From Comamonas fluminis (GTDB lineage: Bacteria > Pseudomonadota > Gammaproteobacteria > Burkholderiales > Burkholderiaceae_C): a stretch of DNA of 64,000 nucleotides. The notes below the pieces were generated by a model that saw nothing but the letters and a program-made list of their open reading frames with translations, was not told where the DNA came from and searched no databases. The DNA lies in contig NZ_CP066783.1 of NCBI RefSeq assembly GCF_019186805.1, positions 3,237,501 through 3,301,500 on the forward strand, written 5' to 3'. A program made the translations under genes and the position numbers. This document shows positions 34,075-43,725 of this stretch, in pieces; the first letter of the stretch is position 1, and each line of letters starts with the position of its first letter.

Positions 34075-34374
34075 ATGTCCAACGATTCCCCTTTTGCCCC
34101 ACCTTTTTTCATTGCCAAATGCGAGCCCAGCGGCCAGCAGGTTGACGCCTGGGCAGACCAGTCGCTGCTTGATTCGCTGGAGAGCGGTGGCGTGAACTGG
34201 CCCAGTTCCTGCCGCAACGGCACCTGCCGCACCTGCCTGGGGCAGATGGTCTCGGGCACTGTGCATTACGACATTGAATGGCCGGGCCTGACGCCCGAAG
34301 AAAAGGCCGAGGGCTATGTGCTGCCCTGCTGCGCCTATCCGGACAGCGACATCGTGCTCAAAGACGCCATCTGA
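34075..34374 (+). CDS. [2Fe-2S] ferredoxin
   Basis: A 99-residue plant-type ferredoxin. Cluster ligands are seen as C46-RNGT-C51-RT-C54 and the fourth Cys in LPCCAYPDSD (about residue 86). The domain covers the whole protein. It may donate electrons to an oxygenase or biosynthetic enzyme; no partner reductase is adjacent. It precedes the riboflavin genes by about 340 bp but co-transcription is not evident. Confidence 0.9.
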   Translation: MSNDSPFAPPFFIAKCEPSGQQVDAWADQSLLDSLESGGVNWPSSCRNGTCRTCLGQMVSGTVHYDIEWPGLTPEEKAEGYVLPCCAYPDSDIVLKDAI

Positions 34375-34715
34375 AATAGATTTCTCCTGGCAACATCGCA
34401 GCGAGACGCTGGGGGCACCTGTGCTCTTGCTTACTGCTTCTGAGGCGCATCGCGCCAGTTCACACCGCAGCGCTTTGCACTGGATCATGGTTTCAGGGGC
34501 AACTGGAGCGACGAAAGCCCACACTGCAATAGAATGAGCACTTTCCGCAAGGCCCTGCCCTGCCGAAAGCGGCTCTGCTCTGGCGGACTCCCGCCTTACA
34601 CGTTCTTTGGAAGTCCTGCCAGCGCCCTTTGGCGACGCTGGCAATGCCTCACTGGTGCGTGCAAGCGCCAGCCGCTGACTGCAATGCATCGCAATCACGT
34701 CCAAGAAGGCAATCC
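34375..34715. other. leader region upstream of ribB(A)
   Basis: About 340 bp. I looked for an FMN riboswitch and did not find its conserved blocks. A 61-codon frame (34534-34719) overlaps the ribB start but has no ribosome binding site and Arg/Cys/Trp-rich composition, so it is not called. No terminator was seen. Confidence 0.4.
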
Positions 34716-35837
34716 ATGAACAGTTCCCTCCAACCCGTGCCCATCTCCCCGGTCGAAGACATCGTGGCGGAAATGCGCGCCGGCCGCATGGTCGTGCTCG
34801 TTGACGAAGAAGATCGCGAAAACGAAGGCGATCTGGTTCTGGCCTCGGACCATGTCACGCCCGAAGCCATTAACTTCATGGCCCGTTTTGGACGTGGCCT
34901 GATCTGCCTGACGCTGACCCGCGAGCGCTGCGAATTCCTCAAGCTGCCCCCCATGGCTGCGCGCAATGGCACGGTGTACAGCACGGCTTTCACCATCTCC
35001 ATTGAAGCTGCCGAGGGCGTGACCACCGGTATCTCCGCCGCTGACCGTGCCCGCACCATTCAGGTTGCCGTGAACAAGGACAGCCAGCCCACCGACCTGG
35101 TGCAGCCCGGCCATGTCTTCCCCCTGCAGGCCGTGGATGGCGGCGTGCTGATGCGCGCAGGTCACACGGAAGCGGGTTGCGATCTGGCGGCGCTGGCCGG
35201 CTGCTCGCCTTCTTCCGTGATCTGCGAGATCATGAAGGACGACGGCACCATGGCCCGCCTGCCTGATCTGCAACTGTTCTGCGCCGAGCACGGCATCAAG
35301 ATCGGCACCATTGCCGACCTGATCGAATACCGCAGCCGCAACGAGTCGCTGCTGCAAAAAGTGGGCAGCCGCCCCATGCAGACAGCCCACGGCGAATTCA
35401 TCGCCCACGCTTTCCGCGATGTGCCCAGCGGCTCCGTGCATCTGGCACTGGTCAAGGGCGAATGGCAGACCAACACCACCATCCCTGTGCGCGTGCACGA
35501 GCCGCTGTCGGTGCTGGATGTGCTGGAAGTGGGTCGTAACCAGCACTCCTGGTGCCTGGACGAAAGCCTGCAATACATTGCCAAGAATGGCCAGGGCGTG
35601 GCCGTGCTGCTCAACTGCAGCGAATCGGGCGAGCAACTGCTGACCCAGTTCGAGGGCAAAGCCCGCTCGGCCCAGGCGCCTGAGCGCGGCCGCATGGACC
35701 TGCGCACCTACGGTGTGGGCGCACAGATTCTGCGGGAACTGGGCGTGAGCAAAATGCATCTGATGGGCCAGCCCCGCCGCATGCCCAGCATGGCCGGTTA
35801 TGGCCTGGAAATCACGGGTTACATCCCCAAAGAATAA
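34716..35837 (+). CDS. ribB: 3,4-dihydroxy-2-butanone 4-phosphate synthase with degenerate GTP cyclohydrolase II domain
   Basis: A 373-residue two-domain protein. The N-terminal RibB domain (about 1-205) is intact: [15 protein letters not shown], the block [15 protein letters not shown] and [13 protein letters not shown] bind metal and ribulose 5-phosphate. The C-terminal RibA-like domain (about 210-373) lacks the zinc Cys cluster and the LTGD motif; the corresponding segment reads [15 protein letters not shown]. It therefore probably makes only the butanone phosphate for riboflavin synthesis. AGAAGG precedes the ATG at 34716. It heads ribB-ribH-nusB (15-bp gap to ribH). Confidence 0.93.
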   Translation: MNSSLQPVPISPVEDIVAEMRAGRMVVLVDEEDRENEGDLVLASDHVTPEAINFMARFGRGLICLTLTRERCEFLKLPPMAARNGTVYSTAFTISIEAAEGVTTGISAADRARTIQVAVNKDSQPTDLVQPGHVFPLQAVDGGVLMRAGHTEAGCDLAALAGCSPSSVICEIMKDDGTMARLPDLQLFCAEHGIKIGTIADLIEYRSRNESLLQKVGSRPMQTAHGEFIAHAFRDVPSGSVHLALVKGEWQTNTTIPVRVHEPLSVLDVLEVGRNQHSWCLDESLQYIAKNGQGVAVLLNCSESGEQLLTQFEGKARSAQAPERGRMDLRTYGVGAQILRELGVSKMHLMGQPRRMPSMAGYGLEITGYIPKE

Positions 35838-35852
35838 GAGACGGAAAACACT

Positions 35853-36326
35853 ATGCAGAACGCAGAAAAAGGCCAAGGCCAGAACATGAACGGTGCCGCA
35901 TTGAAGATCGGCATCGTGCAGGCGCGCTTCAACGAAAGCATTACCAACACCCTGTTTGCTTCCTGCCGCGACGAGCTGCTGAAGCTGGGTGTGAAGTCCG
36001 AGAATATCGACCATGTCACAGTCCCCGGCGCCTTGGAAGTGCCCGTGGCACTGCAGACACTGGCCGACACCGATCAGTACGACGCCCTGGTGGCGCTGGG
36101 CTGCATCATCCGTGGCGAGACATACCACTTTGAGCTGGTAGCCAATGAATCGGGCGCAGGCGTGACACGCCTTGCCCTGGACTACCGCCTGCCGATCGCC
36201 AACGCGATCATCACCACAGAAAACATCGAGCAAGCCATTGCCCGCCAGGTTGACAAGGGTCGCGATGCCGCCCAGGTCGCCGTGGAAATGGCCAATCTGC
36301 TCAACTCCTACGACGATCATGAGTGA
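35853..36326 (+). CDS. ribH: 6,7-dimethyl-8-ribityllumazine synthase
   Basis: A 157-residue enzyme for the penultimate riboflavin step, joining the RibB product to the pyrimidine intermediate. Visible are [25 protein letters not shown] and [18 protein letters not shown] with the catalytic His. Length and motifs fit the capsid-forming family. Start ATG 35853; an internal ATG ten codons on (35886) is an alternative. The stop overlaps nusB by eight bases, so the two are coupled. Confidence 0.96.
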   Translation: MQNAEKGQGQNMNGAALKIGIVQARFNESITNTLFASCRDELLKLGVKSENIDHVTVPGALEVPVALQTLADTDQYDALVALGCIIRGETYHFELVANESGAGVTRLALDYRLPIANAIITTENIEQAIARQVDKGRDAAQVAVEMANLLNSYDDHE

Positions 36327-36855
36327 AGAACAATCCAGCGAGTCCGGCTCGCGCCGCCCGCCCCAGAAACGCACCGGTCTGACCAGCACCGGCGCACGCA
36401 AGGCAGGCTCCAAATCCAACCGCAGCCGTGCACGCGAATTCGCGCTGCAAGGTCTGTATCAGCACATCGTGGGCCGCAACGAAATCCTGGAGATCGACCG
36501 CTTTACGCGTGATCTGGCAGGTTTTCACAAGGCAGACGTGGTGCACTACGACGCATTGCTGCGCGGCTGCGCCGAAAACGAAGCCGCACTGGATGCGCTG
36601 ATCACACCCAAGCTGGACCGCGGCCTGAGCGAAATCTCGCCCATCGAGCATGCCTGCATGTGGATTGGCGTGTATGAGTTCCAGAACTGCCCCGATGTGC
36701 CCTGGCGCGTTGTGCTCAATGAGTGCATCGAGCTGGCCAAGGAATTTGGCGGCACCGACGGCCACAAGTATGTGAACGCCGTGCTCAACGGTCTGGCCCC
36801 CGAACTGCGCGCCACTGAAGTCGCGCACGACCGCGCCAAGAACCAGGCGCAATGA
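36319..36855 (+). CDS. nusB: transcription antitermination factor NusB
   Basis: A 178-residue RNA-binding protein used in rRNA antitermination and lambda N-type complexes. The family core runs from [16 protein letters not shown] (about 36-51) to [15 protein letters not shown] and [27 protein letters not shown], shown in two pieces. The first 35 residues are a charged Ser/Arg/Lys-rich extension typical of Burkholderiales NusB. It overlaps ribH by eight bases, the classic ribH-nusB arrangement. Confidence 0.96.
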   Translation: MSEEQSSESGSRRPPQKRTGLTSTGARKAGSKSNRSRAREFALQGLYQHIVGRNEILEIDRFTRDLAGFHKADVVHYDALLRGCAENEAALDALITPKLDRGLSEISPIEHACMWIGVYEFQNCPDVPWRVVLNECIELAKEFGGTDGHKYVNAVLNGLAPELRATEVAHDRAKNQAQ

Positions 36856-36947
36856 TTGAAGCGGGCTGACGCAGCCTGCTTCAACAGGCGGGCCCAGCCC
36901 CGCCTGACACCCACTCACCCGCCCCCAACGGCAGGCGCAAGGACCGC

Positions 36948-37724
36948 ATGGACTCCTCTCGTCAAGCATCTCTGGCCCCCAGCCCCGAGCTGACTCCTGA
37001 CCTCGCTCAGGAGCTGGCGCCTTGGCTCGCGCTCAACACCAGCGCCTGCTGTGTGCTGGAAGTCGGTGGCTTCAGGCCCACAGGCGATCCTGCGGCCTCA
37101 CATTTCGGGCTACCTCCACTGATGAAGCCTGAGGAAACCTGGCCGCTGGACAGCGCGGACCAGCCCATGCAGTTCATTGCCCAGCTCAATCTGGCCCAAG
37201 CCCCCTGGCGCCCGGATGCTCTCAAAGACGCAGCAATGCTGCAGTTCTTTGTGGGTGAAAAATTCATAGAAAGCAGTTGCGCACCCGAGACCTGGGCCAT
37301 ACGACTGCGCGCAGATCTTGCAGGCCTCGTGCCGCGCCAGCAACCACCCTTTCGTGATGATGCATGGATAGGCAAGGGCTTTGAAGCCCGCTGGCTGCAG
37401 CCGCAGCAAGATCACCCTTGCTATGACGACTCCAGCATGCGCCTTCCCGAAGGCATGGAAGACTTTCCCGAGGAGGCCCACGGCCTGTGCTCGGGCCGCA
37501 CCAAGCTGGGCGGCTATGCAAAAAGCCTGCAGCACGAGATTGCTTTTCTGCGCCCGGTTCAGGATGAAGACGGCAACTGGCTGCCCTCTTCCGATGAGCC
37601 CGAATACCTGCTGCAAATCGACAGCGAAGGCAAAGCCGGCCTGAACTGGGTGGATGGCGGCATCGTCTATCTGGGTCGCAATCCCACCACCGGCCAGTGG
37701 TCGGTGCACTGTCAGTTTTATTGA
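36948..37724 (+). CDS. DUF1963 (YwqG-like) protein
   Basis: A 258-residue cytosolic protein with the DUF1963 pattern: SHFGLPPLMKPEETWPLD, MQFIAQLNLAQ, AAMLQFFVGEKF, then GRTKLGGYAKSLQHEIAF and EYLLQIDSEGKAGLNWVDGG read in blocks. Members are often linked to polymorphic toxin neighbourhoods but this copy is among housekeeping genes; function unknown. It follows nusB by 92 bp and precedes the aminotransferase by 14 bp, so it may share the transcript. Confidence 0.85.
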   Translation: MDSSRQASLAPSPELTPDLAQELAPWLALNTSACCVLEVGGFRPTGDPAASHFGLPPLMKPEETWPLDSADQPMQFIAQLNLAQAPWRPDALKDAAMLQFFVGEKFIESSCAPETWAIRLRADLAGLVPRQQPPFRDDAWIGKGFEARWLQPQQDHPCYDDSSMRLPEGMEDFPEEAHGLCSGRTKLGGYAKSLQHEIAFLRPVQDEDGNWLPSSDEPEYLLQIDSEGKAGLNWVDGGIVYLGRNPTTGQWSVHCQFY

Positions 37725-37738
37725 GAGAACATTGCTTC

Positions 37739-38932
37739 ATGTCCGTGATTGAGCTTTCCCAGCGCGCCCAGCGCATCGAGCCGTTTTATGTGATGGAGAT
37801 GGCCAAGCACGCGCAGGAAGTGGCACGCCAGTCCAGCGCCAGCGGCTCGCCCATGATCTATCTGAACATTGGCGAACCTGAATTCAGCGCCCCGCCGCTG
37901 GTGCAACAGGCGGCCGAGCGCGCCATTCGCGATGGCCGCACGCAGTACACACAGGCTCCCGGCCTGCCCGAGCTGCGCGAAAAAATCAGCGCCTGGTACG
38001 CCAGCCGCTTTGGTGTGGACGTGCCAGCGCGCCGCATCATCATCACCGCCGGTGCTTCGGCGGCGCTGCAGCTGGCATGTCTGGCACTGATCAACCCGGG
38101 CGACGAAGTGCTGATGCCCGACCCCAGCTACCCCTGCAACCGCCACTTTGTCTCGGCGGCAGAAGGCAAGGCGGTACTGATTCCATCGTCGGCGGCAGAG
38201 CGCTTTCAGCTCAGCGCCGCCAAGGTGCAGGCCGCCTGGGGCCCGCACACACGTGGTGTGATGCTGGCTTCGCCATCCAACCCCACGGGCACATCCATTG
38301 CGCCCGACGAACTGCGCCGCATTCACGAAGTGGTGCGCGCCAAGGGTGGGCTGACCATCGTCGATGAAATCTATCTGGGCCTGTCGCACGACGAGGCCTT
38401 TGGCAAATCCGCGCTGGAACTGGGCGAGGACATCATCTCCATCAACAGCTTCAGCAAGTACTTCAATATGACGGGCTGGCGTCTGGGTTGGATGGTGGTG
38501 CCGGAGTCTCTGGTCGCCCCCATCGAGATGCTGGCCCAGCATCTGTTCATCTGCGCCAGCACGGTGTCGCAATACGCGGCGCTGGCCTGCTTTGAGCCAG
38601 AGAGCATTGCCGAATACGAGCGCCGCCGCGCCGAATTCAAGGCCCGCCGCGACTATTTCATTCCAGCACTGGAATCGATTGGTCTGCCCGTACCTGTCAA
38701 ACCCGATGGCGCTTTCTACGCCTGGGCTGACTGCCGCGCCGCAGCGGAAAAGCTGGGCGTCAAGGGCAGCTGGGACTTTGCCTATGCCGTGATGAATCGG
38801 GCCCATCTGGCCATCACACCCGGCCGTGACTTTGGCCAGGCCGAGACCGCCAACTATGTGCGCTTTTCTACAGCCAACTCCATGGAGCAGTTGCAGGAAG
38901 CCATTGCACGCCTGAAGAAGCTCCTAGGCTAA
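37739..38932 (+). CDS. class I/II pyridoxal-phosphate aminotransferase
   Basis: A 397-residue fold-type I aminotransferase. The PLP Lys is in SINSFSKYFNMTGWRLGW (about residue 239), with upstream TAGASAALQLA for phosphate binding, SPSNPTGT and IVDEIYLGL. The C-terminal AHLAITPGRDFG includes the substrate carboxylate Arg. It is probably an aspartate/alanine-type enzyme; exact substrates cannot be told. The start at 37739 matches the family N-terminus. It precedes ybgC by only six bases, tying it to the tol operon. Confidence 0.92.
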   Translation: MSVIELSQRAQRIEPFYVMEMAKHAQEVARQSSASGSPMIYLNIGEPEFSAPPLVQQAAERAIRDGRTQYTQAPGLPELREKISAWYASRFGVDVPARRIIITAGASAALQLACLALINPGDEVLMPDPSYPCNRHFVSAAEGKAVLIPSSAAERFQLSAAKVQAAWGPHTRGVMLASPSNPTGTSIAPDELRRIHEVVRAKGGLTIVDEIYLGLSHDEAFGKSALELGEDIISINSFSKYFNMTGWRLGWMVVPESLVAPIEMLAQHLFICASTVSQYAALACFEPESIAEYERRRAEFKARRDYFIPALESIGLPVPVKPDGAFYAWADCRAAAEKLGVKGSWDFAYAVMNRAHLAITPGRDFGQAETANYVRFSTANSMEQLQEAIARLKKLLG

Positions 38933-38938
38933 CCGACC

Positions 38939-39351
<413 letters not shown>

Positions 39352-39355
<4 letters not shown>

Positions 39356-40053
39356 ACTCCCAAGACATGTCCATCCTCAGCCTCGTCATGCAGGCCAGCT
39401 GGGTGGTACAACTGGTCATGCTGATTCTGGTGATCGCCTCGATCGCCAGCTGGGCCACCATCTTCCGCAAGGCGCAGACTTTGAAGCGGGTGCGCTCGCT
39501 CAATGACAACTTTGAGCAGGACTTCTGGTCCGGTACCAGCCTCAACGACCTCTACACCACCGCCACGCAAAACGCCAAGAGCGGTGGTCCCATGGAGCGT
39601 ATTTTTGCCAGCGGCATGCGCGAATACCAGAAGCTGCGCGAGCGCCGCATTGGCGATGTCGCCACGCTGATGGACGGCACACGCCGCGCCATGCGAGCGA
39701 GCTTTCAGCGCGAGCTCGACGAGATCGAGTCCGGCCTGTCATTCCTGGGCACCGTGGCTTCGGTCTCTCCGTATGTGGGCCTGTTCGGCACGGTCTGGGG
39801 CGTGATGCACGCCTTCACCGGCTTTGCCAATATGGAACAGATCACACTGGCCACCGTGGCCCCCGGCATTGCCGAAGCGCTGGTGGCCACCGCCATGGGT
39901 CTGTTTGCCGCCATTCCCGCTGTGACTGCCTACAACCGCTACGCCCACAATATCGACCGCATTGCCAGCCAGGAAGAGACCTTCATCGAGGAGTTCTCCA
40001 ACATCTTGCAGCGCAATGTGGGAGCTACCGGCTCCTCGGCATCCGGCCACTGA
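39352..40053 (+). CDS. tolQ: Tol-Pal proton channel subunit TolQ
   Basis: A 233-residue inner-membrane protein of the MotA/TolQ/ExbB family. Three hydrophobic helices are visible: about 15-35 (VVQLVMLILVIASIASWATIF), 130-152 and 165-190 (LVATAMGLFAAIPAVTAYN). GTVWGVMHAF is the conserved family block. With TolR it uses the proton gradient to drive TolA. The start overlaps ybgC. Confidence 0.96.
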
Positions 40054-40059
40054 AATGAA

Positions 40060-40140
40060 ACACCCCCTGAGTCGCTTCGCGCCATCCCCCTTGAAGGGGG
40101 ACCACACCCTCGCTACGGGGCGGCCCTTGCTTGGTGTCTC
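40060..40140 (+). repeat. Comamonadaceae extragenic repeat between tolQ and tolR
   Basis: The segment reads 'caccccctgagtcgcttcgc...atcccccttgaaggggga...ccctcgctacggggcggccc', a dispersed element I recognise from Comamonas, Delftia and Acidovorax genomes. It contains the hairpin tcccccttgaaggggga (40085-40101) and a second inverted motif around ctcgctacgggg. It fills much of the 153-bp gap between two operon genes that are normally adjacent. Confidence 0.75.
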
Positions 40141-40206
40141 CGAGTTGAGCCTTGCCCAGCCATACCTGCTGCGCACTGAGCAAACTATCTGTAAGGAGAG
40201 TGATCC

Positions 40207-40641
40207 ATGCCAGCCATGAGTTCACGCGGTGGTCGCAACCGCCGCACCGTCAACGAAATCAATATGGTGCCCTTCATCGACGTGATGCTGGTGCTGCTCA
40301 TCATCTTCATGGTGACAGCGCCCATGCTCACGCCCGGCTCCATCAATGTGCCAAGCGCCGGCAAGTCCTCGCGCCCGCCCACCAAGAACATTGCCTATGT
40401 GATGCTGGACAAGGATGGCAGCGTCCAGTTCAAGAACGGCAGCAACACACAGACCATCAAGCTCGATGAGCTCAAGGGCATTGCCGAGTCCTGGCAGCAA
40501 GGCCAGAGCGAAGACAGTGCCATTCAGATCGTGGCGGACAAGGGTCTGCCATTTGATGACGTCATGAAGGCCCACACCACCTTGTCCAAAGCAGGTGTGA
40601 AACGCATTGCCTTTGGCGTTGTTTCCTCATCCAGCAACTGA
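40207..40641 (+). CDS. tolR: Tol-Pal subunit TolR
   Basis: A 144-residue ExbD/TolR protein: a short cytoplasmic N-terminus, one helix (about 20-42, MVPFIDVMLVLLIIFMVTAP) with the proton-carrying Asp in PFIDVML, and a periplasmic domain. The start at 40207 follows AAGGAGAG; an ATG at 40216 is an alternative. It lies 153 bp after tolQ because of an intervening repeat. Confidence 0.96.
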   Translation: MPAMSSRGGRNRRTVNEINMVPFIDVMLVLLIIFMVTAPMLTPGSINVPSAGKSSRPPTKNIAYVMLDKDGSVQFKNGSNTQTIKLDELKGIAESWQQGQSEDSAIQIVADKGLPFDDVMKAHTTLSKAGVKRIAFGVVSSSSN

Positions 40642-40710
40642 CCCCATTCATGAAGCACTGCCCCGGGTTGCGCTGCCGCAGCTGCAGCCCCGGCAGTCCA
40701 CCAATTCACC

Positions 40711-41955
40711 ATGCCTAACCAGCAAGATCACGACCAGTTTGCACCGCCGCCCAGCAAGGGCCGGGCGCGCTCCTGGTCGCTCGCTCTGGCCGCGCACGGG
40801 CTGCTGATTGCCGCCCTGCTATGGACAGTGCGCCCACCTAAAGAAGCCGACGAAGCCATGGTCGAGGCTGAGGTCTGGAGCAGCTCGGCCCCTGCCTCGG
40901 CAGCAGCCGTCACCCCGCCTCCGCCCGCTCCTGCCCCCGATCCCTCGCCCGAGCCCGCACCAGCGCCCGAGCCACCTCCTCCACCTCCTGCGCCGGAACC
41001 CGTGGTAGCCCCCGTGCCGCCTCCTGCGCCCGCGCCCAAGCCACAGGCCCATGACGATGACCATGAGGCCGAGATAGCGCTGGCCAAAAAGAAGAAGCTG
41101 GAGCAGCAGAAAAAGGAAAAGGCCGAGCAGGAAGCCCGTGAGCAGCGCGAGAAAGAGCGCAAGGAAGAGCGTGAGAAGGAACGCAAGGAAAAGGCCGAAA
41201 AAGAGAAGGCTGAAAAGGCGCACCAGGAAAAGCTGGATAAGCAAAAGGCCGAAAAAGCGGAAAAGGCAGAGAAGGCCGAGAAGGAACGCAAGGAAAAGAT
41301 CGAGCACGAGAAAAAGGAAAAAGCCGAGAAAGCCGCCAAGGACAAGGCTGAAAAAGCAGCCAAGGAAAAAGCGGAAAAGGCCGAGAAGGAAAAAGCCGAG
41401 AAAGCGGAGAAAGAGAAAGCCGAGAAGGCCGAAAAAGCGGCCAAGGACAAGGCTGACAAAGAAAAGGCCGAAAAGGACAAAGCCGCAAAAGAAAAGGCTG
41501 CCAAGGACGCCAAGGAAAAAGCCGCCAAGGATGCCAAGGCAGCCGATGACCGTCGCAAGGCCGAACTGGCTCGCCTGCAAGGTCTGGCTGGCAGCGCAGG
41601 CGGCGCTGGTGGCTCCGGCGGTAGCGACCACAGCGGAAGCGGCGGCAGCCGCAGCGGTGGTGCAGGCAGCAGCGCAAGCGGCGGCCCATCTGCGGGTTAC
41701 GGCGCGAAAGTCGCAGCCAAGGTCAAGCCCAACATCGTCTATCCCGATGCCATCAGCGGCAACCCGCGTGCCGAGGTTCGCGTGCGCACAGCGCCAGACG
41801 GCACCATCACGGGTGCGACGATTTCCAAGTCCAGCGGCAACGCGGCCTGGGATGAAGCCGTGGTCCGCGCTCTGCACAAGACGGACAAGCTGCCACGCGA
41901 TATCGACGGCAAAGTGCCATCCGAGCTGGTCATTGGATTCAGACCCCAGGACTGA
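40711..41955 (+). CDS. tolA: Tol-Pal subunit TolA
   Basis: A 414-residue protein spanning the periplasm: one N-terminal helix (about 22-40), a Pro-rich segment (about 70-110), a long Lys/Glu/Ala-rich helical rod (about 115-285), a Gly/Ser-rich linker and a C-terminal TonB-like domain (about 330-414; YPDAISGNPRAEVRVRTAPDG is seen in part). It links TolQR to Pal and outer-membrane partners during envelope constriction. The next gene is on the other strand, so tolB and pal are not downstream. Confidence 0.94.
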   Translation: MPNQQDHDQFAPPPSKGRARSWSLALAAHGLLIAALLWTVRPPKEADEAMVEAEVWSSSAPASAAAVTPPPPAPAPDPSPEPAPAPEPPPPPPAPEPVVAPVPPPAPAPKPQAHDDDHEAEIALAKKKKLEQQKKEKAEQEAREQREKERKEEREKERKEKAEKEKAEKAHQEKLDKQKAEKAEKAEKAEKERKEKIEHEKKEKAEKAAKDKAEKAAKEKAEKAEKEKAEKAEKEKAEKAEKAAKDKADKEKAEKDKAAKEKAAKDAKEKAAKDAKAADDRRKAELARLQGLAGSAGGAGGSGGSDHSGSGGSRSGGAGSSASGGPSAGYGAKVAAKVKPNIVYPDAISGNPRAEVRVRTAPDGTITGATISKSSGNAAWDEAVVRALHKTDKLPRDIDGKVPSELVIGFRPQD

Positions 41956-42009
41956 TGCACTGACGCAGGCAGGCAACTATGAAAAACATAGCTGCCTGCA
42001 CAATACAGA

Positions 42010-42049
42010 AAAGGGCTTGAAGGATAAAAACCTTCAAGCCCTTTGTTTT
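42010..42049 (+). terminator. tolA terminator
   Basis: A perfect 14-bp stem (aaagggcttgaagg / ccttcaagcccttt) with a 7-nt A-rich loop and trailing T residues. It lies in the gap between convergent genes and can act in both directions. Confidence 0.9.
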
Positions 42050-42090
42050 GGCAAGTGCAGCCTGTCGCTGCCAGCTGCTACCTGCCGTTT

Positions 42091-43458
42091 TTAGTTACCT
42101 GCGCTGCGCGCCGCTGCAGGTGTGAACATGGAAGCGTTCAGGTCACCCTTGTTGAGGATGGGGCCCACAGGACGCTCCTGGAACAGGTTGTAGGCCACAT
42201 AGGAGCCGGACAGCAGGTCGTGATAGAAGCTGGTGCCAGCCTGCCAGACCTTGGAGTCAAAGCCGTAGTAGTGATTGATCACCGCCTGCTGCCACAGCTG
42301 ACCACGGGTGTCGTAGTAATCGCTCATCGCAGCCTGGCCGGTGTCTTCGTCCAGGAACAGCACGCGCTTGCCGTAAATGTGACGGTAGCCTTCCTTGAGC
42401 GTAGCCTCCAGCACCCAGACGCGGCGCAGCTCATAGCGCGTGAAGTCCGGATTTTCGTGGCCGGGCTTGAGCAGGTCTGCGTACTTCACGGTGTTGGCGT
42501 GAATCTTGTAGGCATTGGCGGGAATGAAGATTTCCTTCTTGCCCAGATTCTTCCAGTTGTAGCGCTCTGGCGAGCCGTTGAACAGGCGGTCCGAGTCAAT
42601 CGTCATCTTGCCGCTGGTGCCAATCATGGGCTGGTCAAAGCCGAATTCAGGCACCTGGCGCACACGGCGTGTACCGGGGTCGTAGTTCCAGGCCAGGCGC
42701 TTGTCCTTGCCAAAGTTCACAGGCTCGGCATTCACGTTCACCCCGCCCTTGTCGCGCTCTGGCAGCAAGGTGCGGTTCATACCCTGCGACATCAGTCCTT
42801 CCATCGGCTTGCCCGCATTGGATGGATGGTTCATCGTCGAGTACGCATAGTTGTCGGCGCGCGCCCAGACAGGGGTGCCATCGGCCATCACATTGACGTT
42901 GTCACGCAAGGTGTGATCGGTGTAGGTGCGGTAGGGAAACAGGTTGTTGAATGCCAGCTCCAGACCGCTCTTGGGGAATGGGAAAGGCATGGAGCCATTG
43001 ACAGCGGTCACGCCCATGCCATCGGCATTCAGCGTTGCATCCTGCGCATTCTTGCGGGCCGATTCACAGACATGATCGGGATAGCGGAAATCACGATGCC
43101 CCGTATAGACTGGAATGCGATAGGTCTTGGGATAGACCTTGAACATACCTTTTTGCCCATCAGTCAGCTTGTCTGCGTACTGAGCCATGTTCTCTGCCGT
43201 GATGGTGAACAGCGGCTTTTCATTGGCATAGGGGTCCACCGGATGCTTGCCTTCATGGGGTGGGTAGTTGATGCCGGGCGGCGTGCCCAGCCATTTGCCC
43301 GTGTACTCCGGCACACCGCTGGCGGTACCCGCTTTTTCAGCGCCCACGCAGGTGTAGGTTTTGCCAATTTTTTCCAGCTCCTCGGGAGTTGCCTTGGCCA
43401 GAGCGGCACCTGCCATCAAACCCGCCACCACTGGAATCACGATTTTCTGCATACCCAT
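42091..43458 (-). CDS. DUF1329 outer-membrane-directed protein
   Basis: A 455-residue exported protein with a Sec signal (MGMQKIVIPVVAGLMAGAALA) and the DUF1329 region over nearly its full length (KVYPKTYRIPVYTGHRDFRYP, the block NYDPGTRRVRQVPEFGFDQP, YDTRGQLWQQAV). DUF1329 proteins are LolA/LolB-like in fold and usually pair with a DUF1302 outer-membrane protein in steroid and other hydrophobic-substrate degraders; no DUF1302 gene is adjacent here. AGGAG precedes the ATG at 43458. Confidence 0.88.
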   Translation of the reverse strand: MGMQKIVIPVVAGLMAGAALAKATPEELEKIGKTYTCVGAEKAGTASGVPEYTGKWLGTPPGINYPPHEGKHPVDPYANEKPLFTITAENMAQYADKLTDGQKGMFKVYPKTYRIPVYTGHRDFRYPDHVCESARKNAQDATLNADGMGVTAVNGSMPFPFPKSGLELAFNNLFPYRTYTDHTLRDNVNVMADGTPVWARADNYAYSTMNHPSNAGKPMEGLMSQGMNRTLLPERDKGGVNVNAEPVNFGKDKRLAWNYDPGTRRVRQVPEFGFDQPMIGTSGKMTIDSDRLFNGSPERYNWKNLGKKEIFIPANAYKIHANTVKYADLLKPGHENPDFTRYELRRVWVLEATLKEGYRHIYGKRVLFLDEDTGQAAMSDYYDTRGQLWQQAVINHYYGFDSKVWQAGTSFYHDLLSGSYVAYNLFQERPVGPILNKGDLNASMFTPAAARSAGN

Positions 43459-43725
43459 CTTGTCTAGTCTCCTTCGCCCGAACGGCGCTCGGGGGCTTTG
43501 AACCCTGTCGATGAAAATTTGCTGCGGCTGCGCGTATTCACGACAACCTGTACCAATCAAGGATTCACGCTCGGCAGCTATGACCGACTCAAACGCAAAC
43601 AGCTATTGATAACGACTTCATTCTTGGATTCCGGCTCAGCCCACCCATCGTCTGAACGAACTAGGCGCATTCCCCAAACCCAGCATTCATGCGGGTTTCA
43701 GAGCAATTCAACCCTTTAGGAAGGC

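Noticed and set aside
34375..34715. FMN riboswitch upstream of ribB
   Set aside because: The conserved RFN blocks could not be found in the leader.
34534..34719. 61-codon upstream frame overlapping the ribB start by ATGA
   Set aside because: No ribosome binding site and an Arg/Cys/Trp-rich composition typical of chance frames; kept only as a note.
34695..36419. A 574-codon reverse-strand frame opposite ribB and ribH
   Set aside because: Same reason: an antisense shadow of well-identified genes, with low-complexity His/Ala/Gly-rich translation.
41060..41570. DNA repeat array in tolA
   Set aside because: The near-repeats encode the expected Lys/Glu/Ala helical rod of TolA and are not independent elements.
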